A stretch of 5,757 nucleotides of DNA from Desulfobacteraceae bacterium (GTDB lineage Bacteria > Desulfobacterota > Desulfobacteria > Desulfobacterales > Desulfosalsimonadaceae), in NCBI GenBank assembly GCA_007136525.1, contig SLGU01000291.1, positions 1 through 5,757 of the forward strand, written 5' to 3'. The notes under the pieces are model-generated. The model had not been told where the DNA came from. It ran no database searches and saw only the letters and a list, made by a program, of their open reading frames with translations. Position 1 is the stretch's first letter. Each line of letters begins with the position of its first letter. Made by a program: the position numbers and the translations under genes. Positions 1 to 5,757 of this stretch are shown here, in pieces.

Positions 1-499
1 CGCAGGTGCAGGGGGCTTTTGCGCCCTGGCGGATATAGCCATACCCTGTTTCCGGGGCCCGGGGGACCACCCCAAAGGTCACGAGGCCGCCCTGGCCGGT
101 AAAACAGGCGCCGGCATCCAGAGCGCTGCGAAATTTTTCGATATCGGTGATAAGGTGGTCCGACGGCAGCACCAGGATCTGCGCATCAGGGTCCACAGCT
201 GCGGCCATGATTGCCGAAACAGCCACCGCAGGCGCCGTGTTGCGCCCGGCAGGCTCGAGCACGAGCGATCGGGGCGTCACAGCGATTTCCCGCAGCTGCT
301 CGGCGATGATGTACCGGTAGGACGCATTGCAGATGATGATCGGTTCCGCGACATCCGCCGCTCCGGCAACCCTTAGGATGGTTTCCTGGAGCAGTGTCCG
401 GTCCCGGGCAAGGCTCAACAACTGTTTCGGAAAAAGCCGGCGGGAAAGCGGCCACAGCCGGGTGCCGGAACCGCCGGCAAGAATTACGGGAATGATCAT
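1..499 (-). CDS. manC: Mannose-1-phosphate guanylyltransferase, N-terminal part (truncated by the window edge)
   Basis: Nucleotidyltransferase that makes GDP-mannose from mannose 1-phosphate and GTP in the cytoplasm, feeding O-antigen, capsule or exopolysaccharide synthesis. The first 166 residues are visible and the frame is open to the edge. The start MIIPVILAGGSGTRLWPLSR contains the glycine-rich nucleotide-binding loop (residues 7-20), followed by FPKQ (23-26), EPAGRNTAPAVA (82-93), LPSDH (111-115) and FGVVPRAPETGYGYI (142-156). These are the ordered signatures of the ManC/CpsB/AlgA family. Family members have about 350 residues (guanylyltransferase only) or about 470 (with a C-terminal cupin phosphomannose isomerase domain). 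The cut hides which form this is. The ATG start is supported by AGAGG six bases upstream. A 143-base gap separates it from the PPC-domain gene, so it may have its own promoter or end the operon. The family call is firm; the exact symbol is less so. Confidence 0.9.
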   Translation of the reverse strand, partial: MIIPVILAGGSGTRLWPLSRRLFPKQLLSLARDRTLLQETILRVAGAADVAEPIIICNASYRYIIAEQLREIAVTPRSLVLEPAGRNTAPAVAVSAIMAAAVDPDAQILVLPSDHLITDIEKFRSALDAGACFTGQGGLVTFGVVPRAPETGYGYIRQGAKAPCTC

Positions 500-642
500 T
501 TATAACCTCTTATAGTGCGTCAACTGCTTTTATTGAATATTGACGATTTCGTAAAAAGACCAATACTGAAATGGAAGCACCTGAAACGCCCGAAGCCAAA
601 TCAGGATCTGGATCGTGACGGATTATATCGCCGGGGTTCAAA
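500..642. other. Intergenic gap between the PPC-domain gene and the manC-like gene
   Basis: No gene is supported here. On the minus strand there is a TATAAT hexamer (622-627), but no acceptable -35 box at normal spacing. There is no hairpin followed by a T-run, so no intrinsic terminator is visible and read-through from the upstream genes is possible. A short palindrome, ACGATTTCGT, lies at 543-552 within the string TTCGTAAAAAGAC (548-560). That string resembles short intergenic repeats I associate with Desulfobacterota genomes, from memory only. Confidence 0.5.
506..510 (-). promoter_or_regulatory. Ribosome binding site of the manC-like gene
   Basis: On the minus strand AGAGG lies six bases before the ATG at 499. 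It fixes the start codon of a gene whose remaining length cannot be seen here. Confidence 0.7.
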
Positions 643-1086
643 TCAGGGGGAAAGCAGGGCAAAACCCGTGACCGGGTCATGCTTTCGAACGGCATGCGTA
701 TCTGTCAACTCGAACAGCACGGCTTCCATGACCTGCCAGACCCTGACCCCCGTGCGAACGCACCCGGTGACGGTTTTTTCCTCCCGGCCGCATGCCATGT
801 GCATATGCAGAACCGGACGGCCATTTTCATCCGGAAAAAGCGTCCCTGTACCCGCCACTTCGCTCACGTCCGCAAGCAGGCTTGTCATGGGACGGATGGC
901 CTTGGCGCGCCCGTCCTCCGGGCCCACCACAAGGCGGCTGTCCTTGTCCGCACCGCCTAAAATAACCAGGGCGCCGGCCCGGACATTGTTTTCGGCAGCA
1001 AGCCGTTCAATGCATTCATGGACAATATCACCGTCTTCAAGGCGGATCACAAACACCCTGCCCCATTTTGCTTCTGAATATTTCAT
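643..1086 (-). CDS. PPC/PCC-domain (DUF296) protein, PD1-like DNA-binding family
   Basis: Complete 147-residue protein made of one PPC domain, the fold also found in plant AT-hook nuclear proteins and in many stand-alone bacterial proteins. Matching parts are the opening GRVFVIRLEDGDIV (9-22), the ENNVRAGALVILGGAD segment (32-47), the histidine cluster VLHMHMACG (92-100), where paired histidines could bind metal, and the C-terminal strand plus DPVTGFALL (137-145). Bacterial members are trimeric, but their biochemical role is largely unknown and I assign none. The length is normal for the family. The start at 1086 is chosen over an upstream ATG (1149) because the family homology begins at MKYSEAKWGRV, AAGGG lies six bases upstream, and this ATG overlaps the thiE-thiL stop as ATGA, which implies translational coupling. 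The neighbouring thiamine gene does not by itself prove a thiamine role. Confidence 0.88.
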   Translation of the reverse strand: MKYSEAKWGRVFVIRLEDGDIVHECIERLAAENNVRAGALVILGGADKDSRLVVGPEDGRAKAIRPMTSLLADVSEVAGTGTLFPDENGRPVLHMHMACGREEKTVTGCVRTGVRVWQVMEAVLFELTDTHAVRKHDPVTGFALLSP

Positions 1087-2693
1087 TTTACACCCTTTTC
1101 CCGCCTGCCATGGCGGTATGAAGCCGTGCCTTCCGGCGCGCCGATGCATAACCGATCCTGCCGTTCCAGGATTCGGCCCACCCGGCAGGCGCCGGTCAAA
1201 ACAACGGCAATCTTCTCAAAAACCTCAGGCCTGCACGCAAAAAGCAACTCATAGTCATCACCGCCGGCCAGCACCTGGCTTACCGGTTCGATGCCGTATT
1301 TATCGCAATACGCCGCAAGCTGCGGGTCGATCATCGCCGGGGACGGTTCAAACAGGACGCTGACGCCCGAATCAGCGGCGATGTGTGAGGCATCGCCAAA
1401 GAGACCGTCGCTGATATCCATAACGCAAGCCACGCCGAATGACCGGAGAACAGCAGCCGCATCAAAGCGTGCCCTGGGAAACTTGTATGTATCGATGAGC
1501 CCGGGAAAGGACAAATCGCCCCTGGCAAGGCATTCCAGGCCCGAGCGGGCAAGGCCTAGTGGTCCGGTGACGTAAAGGCCGTCTCCGGGCCGGGCGGCGC
1601 TCCGCAAAGGAAAAATATCGCTTCCCGTCCCTGCAGCGAACAGGTCCAGGCCAAAGGGCGCCCCCGATGACAGGTTGCCGCCGGCCAGCACCGCCCCGTG
1701 GGCAGACAATGCCCGGTGGATGCCCCTGTAAAGGTCAAGTACATCCGCTTCGGCCGTTTCATCGGGAATGCACAGATTGATAAAGAGGGCCACTGGCTTT
1801 GCGTATGAAGCGGCAAGGTCGGAGAACGTGATTTCAACCGCCCGCTCCCCGATTTCATCCATTTTCTGCCAGCAGCGACGGAAATGAACCCCTTCCCGCT
1901 GGGTGTCTGTCGTGAAAACGGGATTGGTCATATCCTGAAGCAAGGCGGCGTCATCGCCGGGGGGGACTTTCATAACCGCGGTCGGCGCTGCGGGGGAACC
2001 GCAGGCGATCATGCGGCCGATGAGCTCGAACTCATCGCGCCAGGGCGACTCAAGGGGTTTGGGCGGGCATCCGCATGCGGCGCCCAGGGCCATGGCGCTG
2101 GCATAGGGATCGGCCGCCCGGGTAATGGTGCTGATCACGGCCACCCCGCAGGCTCCCGATGAAAAACACGCCCCGGCATTGCCCGCATGGATGCCGCCGA
2201 TGGCCACTACCGGCAGATGGGTGGCGCGGACCACCGTGGCCAGACCTTCCAGGCCGATCACGGGATGGGCGTCCGGCTTTGTGGATGTATGAAAAACAGG
2301 GCCGGTGCCAATATAGTCACAGTGCGACAGGTCGGTTTTAGCAAGTTCAACCGGGGTGGACACGGACGCGCCGATTATGGCGTACTGGCCCAGGATTTTC
2401 CTTGCCAGAAAATGCGCCCCGTCCGATTGCCCCAGGTGAACGCCGTCGGCATCCGCTGCACGGGCCAGGAGGATATCGTCGTTGACAATAAAGGGCACCT
2501 GGTTGGTCCGGCACAGGCGGCGGACGGCTTCCAGCGCTTCAAAATCCCGGGGCGCAAACTGCTTGTTGCGGTACTGCACCATGGTGGCGCCGGCCGAGAT
2601 GGCCGTTTCCACCTGCGCCACAATGGAAAAGGACGCATCGCAGTCTACAATGAAGTAATACCTGAGCCGTGCTGTCAGATCCTTAACCGGCAT
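1083..2693 (-). CDS. thiE-thiL: ThiE-ThiL fusion: thiamine-phosphate synthase joined to thiamine-phosphate kinase
   Basis: A 536-residue protein predicted to join HMP pyrophosphate and thiazole phosphate into thiamine phosphate and then phosphorylate it to thiamine diphosphate, in the cytoplasm. The ThiE barrel (about 10-205) shows MVQYRNK (38-44), FIVNDD (68-73), GVHLGQSD (84-91), TGPVFHTSTKPDA (130-142), VVAIGG (162-167) and GVAVIST (183-189), so all usual substrate-binding and Mg-binding segments are present. After a short proline-containing linker (about 206-218), ThiL starts at DEFELIGR (220-227). It carries PGDDAALL (245-252), TTDTQREGVHF (261-271), SDLAASYAKP (291-300), GGN (338-340), PGDGLYVTG (369-377), DISDGLFGD (426-434) and GGDDYELLF (477-485). 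Usual ThiL has an AMGA-like segment and GGD where this one has ASYA and GGN. Both halves are of full family length. The ATG at 2693 lies one base after the prfB stop; only a weak purine-rich site (GGGCAGG) precedes it, suggesting coupling. An in-frame ATG at 2711 would add six residues and overlap prfB. No thiamine riboswitch is visible. Confidence 0.9.
   Translation of the reverse strand: MPVKDLTARLRYYFIVDCDASFSIVAQVETAISAGATMVQYRNKQFAPRDFEALEAVRRLCRTNQVPFIVNDDILLARAADADGVHLGQSDGAHFLARKILGQYAIIGASVSTPVELAKTDLSHCDYIGTGPVFHTSTKPDAHPVIGLEGLATVVRATHLPVVAIGGIHAGNAGACFSSGACGVAVISTITRAADPYASAMALGAACGCPPKPLESPWRDEFELIGRMIACGSPAAPTAVMKVPPGDDAALLQDMTNPVFTTDTQREGVHFRRCWQKMDEIGERAVEITFSDLAASYAKPVALFINLCIPDETAEADVLDLYRGIHRALSAHGAVLAGGNLSSGAPFGLDLFAAGTGSDIFPLRSAARPGDGLYVTGPLGLARSGLECLARGDLSFPGLIDTYKFPRARFDAAAVLRSFGVACVMDISDGLFGDASHIAADSGVSVLFEPSPAMIDPQLAAYCDKYGIEPVSQVLAGGDDYELLFACRPEVFEKIAVVLTGACRVGRILERQDRLCIGAPEGTASYRHGRREKGVK
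1093..1097 (-). promoter_or_regulatory. Ribosome binding site of the PPC-domain gene
   Basis: AAGGG on the minus strand, six bases before the ATG at 1086, lies inside the last codons of thiE-thiL. It decides in favour of this start over the longer reading that begins at 1149. Confidence 0.7.
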
Positions 2694-2694
2694 A

Positions 2695-3802
2695 TTACGC
2701 CTGCCCGGCATGTGCGGCAAGCAGCACCTTCTCAATGAATGGATCGATCCCCCCGTCAAGAACCGCATCCACGTTGCCGATATCCATATTGACGCGGTGA
2801 TCCTTGACCATCTGGTAGGGATTGAGCACGTAGGAGCGAATCTGGCTGCCCCAGGCGATTTCCTCCTTGTTGTCGTGTATTTCCTGAAGCTTTTTATCCT
2901 GCTTCTGCTTTTCATGCTGATACAGGCGCGCACGGAGCACCTTCATGGCCTTTTCACGGTTCCGGAGCTGCGATTTTTCCTGCTGGCACTGAACAACAAT
3001 GCTGGTCGGGCGGTGGGTGATGCGAACCGCGCTGGACGTCTTGTTGACATGCTGCCCCCCTGCCCCGCTCGCCCTGTAGGTGTCGATGCGCAAATCGTTT
3101 TCATCGATTTCTATGGAAATGTCATCCTCGATTTCAGGATAGACGAAAACGGACGCAAAAGACGTGTGGCGTTTCCCGCTTGCGTTAAACGGAGAGATGC
3201 GCACCAAGCGATGGACGCCGGTTTCGACCTTGAGAAAGCCGAAGGCGTTTTCCCCCTTCACATTGAACGTCACGCTTTTTATGCCGGCCTCGTCCCCTTC
3301 CTGGAAGTCCATCAGTTCAACGCCGTACCCCTTGTTTTCGCACCAGCGGCTGTACATTCGAAAAAGCATCTGCACCCAGTCCTGGGCATCGGTGCCGCCG
3401 GCACCGGCGTTGATGGAAAGAATCGCATTGCGGTCATCGTCCTCGCCGTTGAGCATCGCTCGAAGGGAAAAATCCTTTATTCTTCGGTCGATCCGTTCGA
3501 CCAGGGCGGCCGCCTCTGCCATGGTGCCGTCGTCCGACTCCTCCTCTCCCAGCTCAAAAAGCACCTCGCTTTCCTCGACCTGGCCGTACAGTGCCTGCCA
3601 GCTTTCCACCCTTGCAGTCAAAAAAGCCCGTTCCTTCATAAGACGCTTCGCCTTGTCGGTATCATTCCACAGGTTTTCATCGCCGATCACCTTTTCAAGC
3701 ACGGCCAACTGCTCTTTCTTGCCTTCTATGTCAAAGATACTCCCGCAACTGTTCAAGGGTTTCATAAAAACCGCTGATCTGTTCTTTAATTTCTCCGTTC
3801 AT
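2695..3802 (-). CDS. prfB: Peptide chain release factor 2, made by programmed +1 frameshift
   Basis: Class I release factor that reads UGA and UAA in the ribosomal A site and triggers release of the finished protein. Translation starts at 3802, runs 23 codons to CTT, meets an in-frame TGA (3733-3731), skips one base and continues from GAC (3732-3730) to TAA. The product is 368 residues (E. coli RF2 has 365). Visible parts are the N-terminal helical domain, a domain 2 containing the RF2-type anticodon tripeptide SPF (203-205), and the catalytic GGQ (248-250) within SGAGGQHVNKTSSAVRITH. SPF separates it from RF1, which has PXT. The residue four before the GGQ motif is alanine (244), at the site that is threonine 246 in E. 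coli K-12. The start codon has GGAGG eight bases upstream and lies inside the end of lnt. The downstream gene follows after one base. Reading only the long frame (from 3765) would give a false N-terminus. Confidence 0.97.
3730..3745 (-). promoter_or_regulatory. prfB programmed +1 frameshift site (autoregulatory)
   Basis: On the minus strand the bases read CGG GAG TAT CTT TGA C. GGGAG acts as an internal Shine-Dalgarno-like stimulator three bases before the slippery CTT. The TGA stop is followed by C, a poor termination context. The E. coli site reads AGG GGG TAT CTT TGA C, with the same spacing. When RF2 is scarce the ribosome slips +1 and full-length RF2 is made; when it is plentiful, termination gives a 23-residue peptide. 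The two reading frames join exactly here to give the conserved REYLDIEGKKEQ segment. Confidence 0.95.
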
Positions 3803-5405
3803 CCTGTTTGCCTCCATATTTTTTTCTTTTCAGTCCTGCACCCGCAACCCCCAGCAGCAACAGCAGAGAAACCGCAAGGCATGCAGCCGGAAGCAGGTCG
3901 GTATGTTGTGTATAAAATGACCGATGCCCGGTAACGATCGGAACGGACCGGCTGATCGTCGCTGTTTCAAACAACCCGGTTCGTTCCATGACCCGGCCTG
4001 CAGGGTCCACAAAGGCGCTTATCCCGGTATTTGCAGAACGCACCAATGCCCTGCGGTTTTCCACGCTGCGAAAAACGGCCATGGAAAAATGCTGCCACGG
4101 GCCTGCCGTCTTGCCGAACCACGCGTCATTTGTAATATTGACGATCAGGGACCCCCCGTTTTTGATCATTTCCGCCGAAAGATGGGGGAATATGATCTCA
4201 TAGCATATCTGTACGGCAAGGTCCGCATCTTTCTCCACATCTTTCATGGCCAGCACCTTTCCGGGCTCTCCCGACTTGAAATCCCCCGCGGACTGGACCA
4301 TGCGCCTTACAAACGGCAGCCATCCGGAAAACGGCACATACTCCCCGAAGGGCACCAGGAGCACCTTGTCGTATACATCCACCATCCGGGCCTGCGGGTC
4401 CATCAGGTAGGCCGAATTATATAACCACAGATCCTCATTTTCCCGGTCGTAGTGAAACGACGGGCTGCCGACCAGAAACCATGTCTCCATGCGCTTGATG
4501 GCATCCAGGACCCTTTCGGTCTGCACCCTTTCCTGCATAAAATAAAACGGCATGGCCGTTTCAGGCCACACCACAAGCTGCGGCCCTGAGGCCATTGCCT
4601 CTTCGGAAAGGCGGATGTATCCGTCCACGATGGAACGGACATACGCCTCATCCCATTTCAGGGTCTGCTCGATATTGCCCTGGACAACCGCTATGGTCAT
4701 CTGCCCGGCCTCAGCGATAACCCGGTCCGTTTCATGTATTTTATAACGACCGTATCCCGTATTCAATGAAAAGATCGCGACAAGCAGAAAGAGGCACAAA
4801 ACAGCGGCTGACCGTCCTGCCGGCGCATTCTGCCATTTCAGGCCGCGTGCGTACAGAAAAAGGACAAACAGGGCCGCATTGATCGCCGCGACAAAAAAGG
4901 AAACGCCGTAAACACCAAAAATATCGGCCACCTGTATCAAGTGCAGGTATTTATACTGGCTATATCCAAGCAAACCCCACGGAAAACCGGATAACAGAAA
5001 CGTCTGGAGGTATTCCAGGGCCACCCAGAAAACCGGCACAACTACGACCAGGGCGACCGGCTGACGCACTACCCGCTTGACCAGCCATGAAAACACCGCG
5101 AAGTAGGCGGCCAGGTAAACGGCAAGGAGCATGAGGGCACCGATGCTCAAGGGCATGGGCAGCGGCCCGTAGCGATGCATGGTGGGAACCAGCCAATAAA
5201 GCAGTGTCATATAATGGACAAAGCCGGCAAGAAGCCCCAGGGCAGCTGCTTCCTTCAAGGATGCGCTGCGCAGCCCGAACAGCAAAACACCCAGGGCGAA
5301 CCATGCCAGAAAGCCCAATCCGACATGGTCGTATGCGCCGGTGAGGATGATCCCGCTTGCGGCACTCCAGAAGATGCGGGTTTGTTTTTCAGGGGTTATT
5401 TTCAT
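3786..5405 (-). CDS. lnt: Apolipoprotein N-acyltransferase
   Basis: Inner-membrane enzyme for the last step of lipoprotein maturation: it moves an acyl chain from phospholipid to the amino group of the diacylglyceryl-cysteine, before sorting to the outer membrane. The 539-residue product has six or seven hydrophobic segments in the first ~215 residues (for example about 13-45, 53-72, 87-110, 117-133, 165-185, 200-215), a periplasmic nitrilase-fold domain (about 236-495) and a C-terminal membrane helix (about 506-524) ending in a basic tail. The nitrilase triad is visible as E282 (VVWPETAMP), K347 (YDKVLLVPFGEYVPF) and C401 (QICYEIIFP), followed by NITNDAWFGKTAGPWQHF (423-440). Length and layout match the family (E. 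coli 512). The ATG at 5405 is preferred because MKITPEKQ leads straight into the first membrane segment. No Shine-Dalgarno is visible before it, and a heptamer repeat array lies nine bases upstream. A GTG at 5492 would add 29 residues, mostly encoded by that repeat. The stop overlaps prfB by 17 bases. Confidence 0.95.
   Translation of the reverse strand: MKITPEKQTRIFWSAASGIILTGAYDHVGLGFLAWFALGVLLFGLRSASLKEAAALGLLAGFVHYMTLLYWLVPTMHRYGPLPMPLSIGALMLLAVYLAAYFAVFSWLVKRVVRQPVALVVVVPVFWVALEYLQTFLLSGFPWGLLGYSQYKYLHLIQVADIFGVYGVSFFVAAINAALFVLFLYARGLKWQNAPAGRSAAVLCLFLLVAIFSLNTGYGRYKIHETDRVIAEAGQMTIAVVQGNIEQTLKWDEAYVRSIVDGYIRLSEEAMASGPQLVVWPETAMPFYFMQERVQTERVLDAIKRMETWFLVGSPSFHYDRENEDLWLYNSAYLMDPQARMVDVYDKVLLVPFGEYVPFSGWLPFVRRMVQSAGDFKSGEPGKVLAMKDVEKDADLAVQICYEIIFPHLSAEMIKNGGSLIVNITNDAWFGKTAGPWQHFSMAVFRSVENRRALVRSANTGISAFVDPAGRVMERTGLFETATISRSVPIVTGHRSFYTQHTDLLPAACLAVSLLLLLGVAGAGLKRKKYGGKQDERRN
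3811..3815 (-). promoter_or_regulatory. Ribosome binding site of prfB
   Basis: GGAGG on the minus strand, eight bases before the ATG at 3802, sits inside the last codons of lnt. It supports the short upstream frame as the true prfB start. Confidence 0.85.
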
Positions 5406-5414
5406 CGTGGGGAA

Positions 5415-5484
5415 GGTTGTAGGTTGTAAGTTGTAAGTTGTAAGTTGTAAGTTGTAGGTTGTAGGTTGTAGGTTGTAGGTTGTA
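5415..5484. repeat. Tandem heptamer array, ten perfect copies of RGTTGTA
   Basis: Ten uninterrupted 7-base units fill 70 bases. The first base follows the order G,G,A,A,A,A,G,G,G,G, so only one purine position varies. On the minus strand the unit is TACAACY. The array ends nine bases before the lnt ATG. It is in frame with lnt and, read from a GTG at 5492, encodes a periodic peptide (TYNLQPT-like), because three units make seven codons. It resembles the short tandem heptamer repeats known from several bacterial genomes. Gain or loss of one unit would break the frame of the extended reading. Confidence 0.95.
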
Positions 5485-5524
5485 CGCTGCACGCTTCAGG
5501 TCATGGGTAGTTACTTGGTTGGCC

Positions 5525-5548
5525 TCGAAAAAGCATATGGCTTTTCGA
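5525..5548. repeat. Imperfect inverted repeat (hairpin) upstream of lnt
   Basis: The left arm TCGAAAAAGC (5525-5534) pairs with GCTTTTCGA (5540-5548) with one unpaired A, around the loop ATATG. No T-run follows on either strand, so a classical terminator is unlikely. It could be a protein-binding site or a leader hairpin in the lnt transcript. Confidence 0.6.
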
Positions 5549-5576
5549 CCCTTCCGATTCGTTGGACTTTGTTTTA

Positions 5577-5606
5577 ATCGAAATCGAAATCGGGATCGGA
5601 ATCGAT
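5577..5606. repeat. Degenerate tandem hexamer array (ATCGRN x5)
   Basis: The five consecutive units read ATCGAA, ATCGAA, ATCGGG, ATCGGA and ATCGAT. The ATCG core is fixed and the last two bases drift. No coding role is seen. It belongs to the repeat-rich spacer upstream of lnt. Confidence 0.8.
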
Positions 5607-5608
5607 TT

Positions 5609-5628
5609 CCTCAAATCCCCTCAAATCC
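5609..5628. repeat. Perfect decamer duplication (CCTCAAATCC x2)
   Basis: Two directly adjacent identical 10-base copies follow two bases after the hexamer array. They may be a slippage product or a paired binding site; nothing in the sequence separates these. Confidence 0.8.
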
Positions 5629-5694
5629 ATAGATCACGGCGTCTTACTTATATATAATGATCAATTTCAACCGGGTGGTGCCGGGTATTGCCCG

Positions 5695-5719
5695 CAGCAA
5701 CAATTGCAGGGGGTTGCTG
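5695..5719. repeat. Perfect 7-base inverted repeat near the right edge
   Basis: CAGCAAC and GTTGCTG pair perfectly around an 11-base loop. No T-run follows on either side. It may be part of an intergenic repeat element or of a structured RNA extending beyond the window. Confidence 0.55.
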
Positions 5720-5757
5720 ATAGCTCCTGGCGAAGCGCGGACAAGCGCCCTGTGGCC

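Larger units (their letters stand above)
5406..5757. other. Repeat-rich spacer upstream of lnt with no assignable gene
   Basis: This stretch probably holds the lnt leader and promoter, but I find no convincing sigma-70 pair. The AT-rich core TTATATATAATGATC (5648-5662) contains TATAAT on the plus strand. On the minus strand TTGAAA (5670-5665) is followed by TATAAG only 12 bases on, too close for a standard promoter. The last 90 bases are GC-rich and include an inverted repeat, CAGCAAC (5695-5701) with GTTGCTG (5713-5719). A minus-strand frame is open from the edge to TAA at 5644 (37 codons), and a plus-strand frame is open from ATG 5657 to the edge (33 codons). Neither peptide is recognisable, so the end of an upstream gene here can be neither claimed nor excluded. 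Confidence 0.5.

Noticed and set aside
186..455. Minus-strand open frame of 89 codons at the left end
   Set aside because: It is an out-of-frame shadow inside the manC-like gene, whose true frame gives all the guanylyltransferase motifs.
622..627. TATAAT on the minus strand as a manC promoter
   Set aside because: The bases at -35 spacing read CCCCCT on that strand, so this is only an isolated hexamer.
515..1363. Plus-strand open frame of 282 codons
   Set aside because: It runs antisense across the PPC gene and the end of thiE-thiL. It is low in conserved features and rich in Arg, Ser and Pro, as expected for a shadow frame.
2694..2933. Upstream extension of the thiE-thiL reading frame by 80 residues
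   Set aside because: It overlaps the conserved C-terminal part of prfB in another frame, its sequence is Arg/Ser/Thr-rich and unlike ThiE, and the family homology begins just after the ATG at 2693.
2710..3777. Long plus-strand open frame of 355 codons
   Set aside because: It lies exactly antisense to prfB, has no recognisable domain, and is explained by the codon composition of prfB.
5406..5492. lnt start at GTG 5492
   Set aside because: The added 29 residues are almost wholly the translated heptamer repeat, no ribosome binding site is present, and a normal Lnt N-terminus begins at the ATG at 5405. It is kept as a possibility in the findings.
5653..5658. TATAAT on the plus strand as a -10 box
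   Set aside because: No acceptable -35 box lies 16-18 bases upstream, and no recognised gene lies downstream on that strand.
5644..5757. Partial minus-strand frame entering from the right edge
   Set aside because: Thirty-seven codons without recognisable family features in a repeat-rich spacer are not enough to call a gene.

Overview
The window carries five protein genes, all read on the minus strand, so the order of expression runs from right to left: lnt, prfB, a thiE-thiL fusion, a PPC/DUF296 gene and a truncated manC-type gene. Lnt, an inner-membrane enzyme of lipoprotein maturation, marks a Gram-negative (diderm) bacterium. The fairly high G+C, the lnt-prfB pairing and the style of intergenic simple repeats fit Desulfobacterota (former Deltaproteobacteria). 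That placement is inferred from general familiarity, not from a search.

The first four genes are packed like one transcription unit. lnt overlaps the start of prfB by 17 bases, and the prfB ribosome binding site lies inside lnt. prfB is separated from thiE-thiL by a single base (TAA-T-ATG). thiE-thiL overlaps the next gene by an ATGA junction. A gap of 143 bases then precedes the manC-like gene, which has its own good ribosome binding site and runs off the left edge. The functions are mixed: lipoprotein N-acylation, translation termination, the last biosynthetic steps to thiamine diphosphate, an unassigned PPC-domain protein, and GDP-mannose synthesis for surface polysaccharide. The tight packing suggests co-expression, not one shared pathway.

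Two points stand out among the genes. prfB keeps the classical autoregulatory +1 frameshift site (Shine-Dalgarno-like GGGAG, TAT, CTT TGA C), so its true product begins upstream of the main open frame. The thiamine gene is a single 536-residue polypeptide joining thiamine-phosphate synthase (ThiE) to thiamine-phosphate kinase (ThiL). Its kinase half keeps most signature motifs but has changed two, GGD to GGN and the AMGA segment to ASYA.

The right 350 bases, upstream of lnt, hold no gene that I can assign but are rich in repeats. They contain a ten-copy perfect heptamer array (RGTTGTA) almost touching the lnt start codon, an imperfect hairpin, a degenerate hexamer array (ATCGRN), a perfect decamer duplication and a GC-rich stretch with an inverted repeat at the window edge. 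The heptamer array is in frame with lnt and could in principle affect its expression by copy-number change. No tRNA, rRNA, CRISPR array, insertion sequence, thiamine riboswitch or clear intrinsic terminator was seen.
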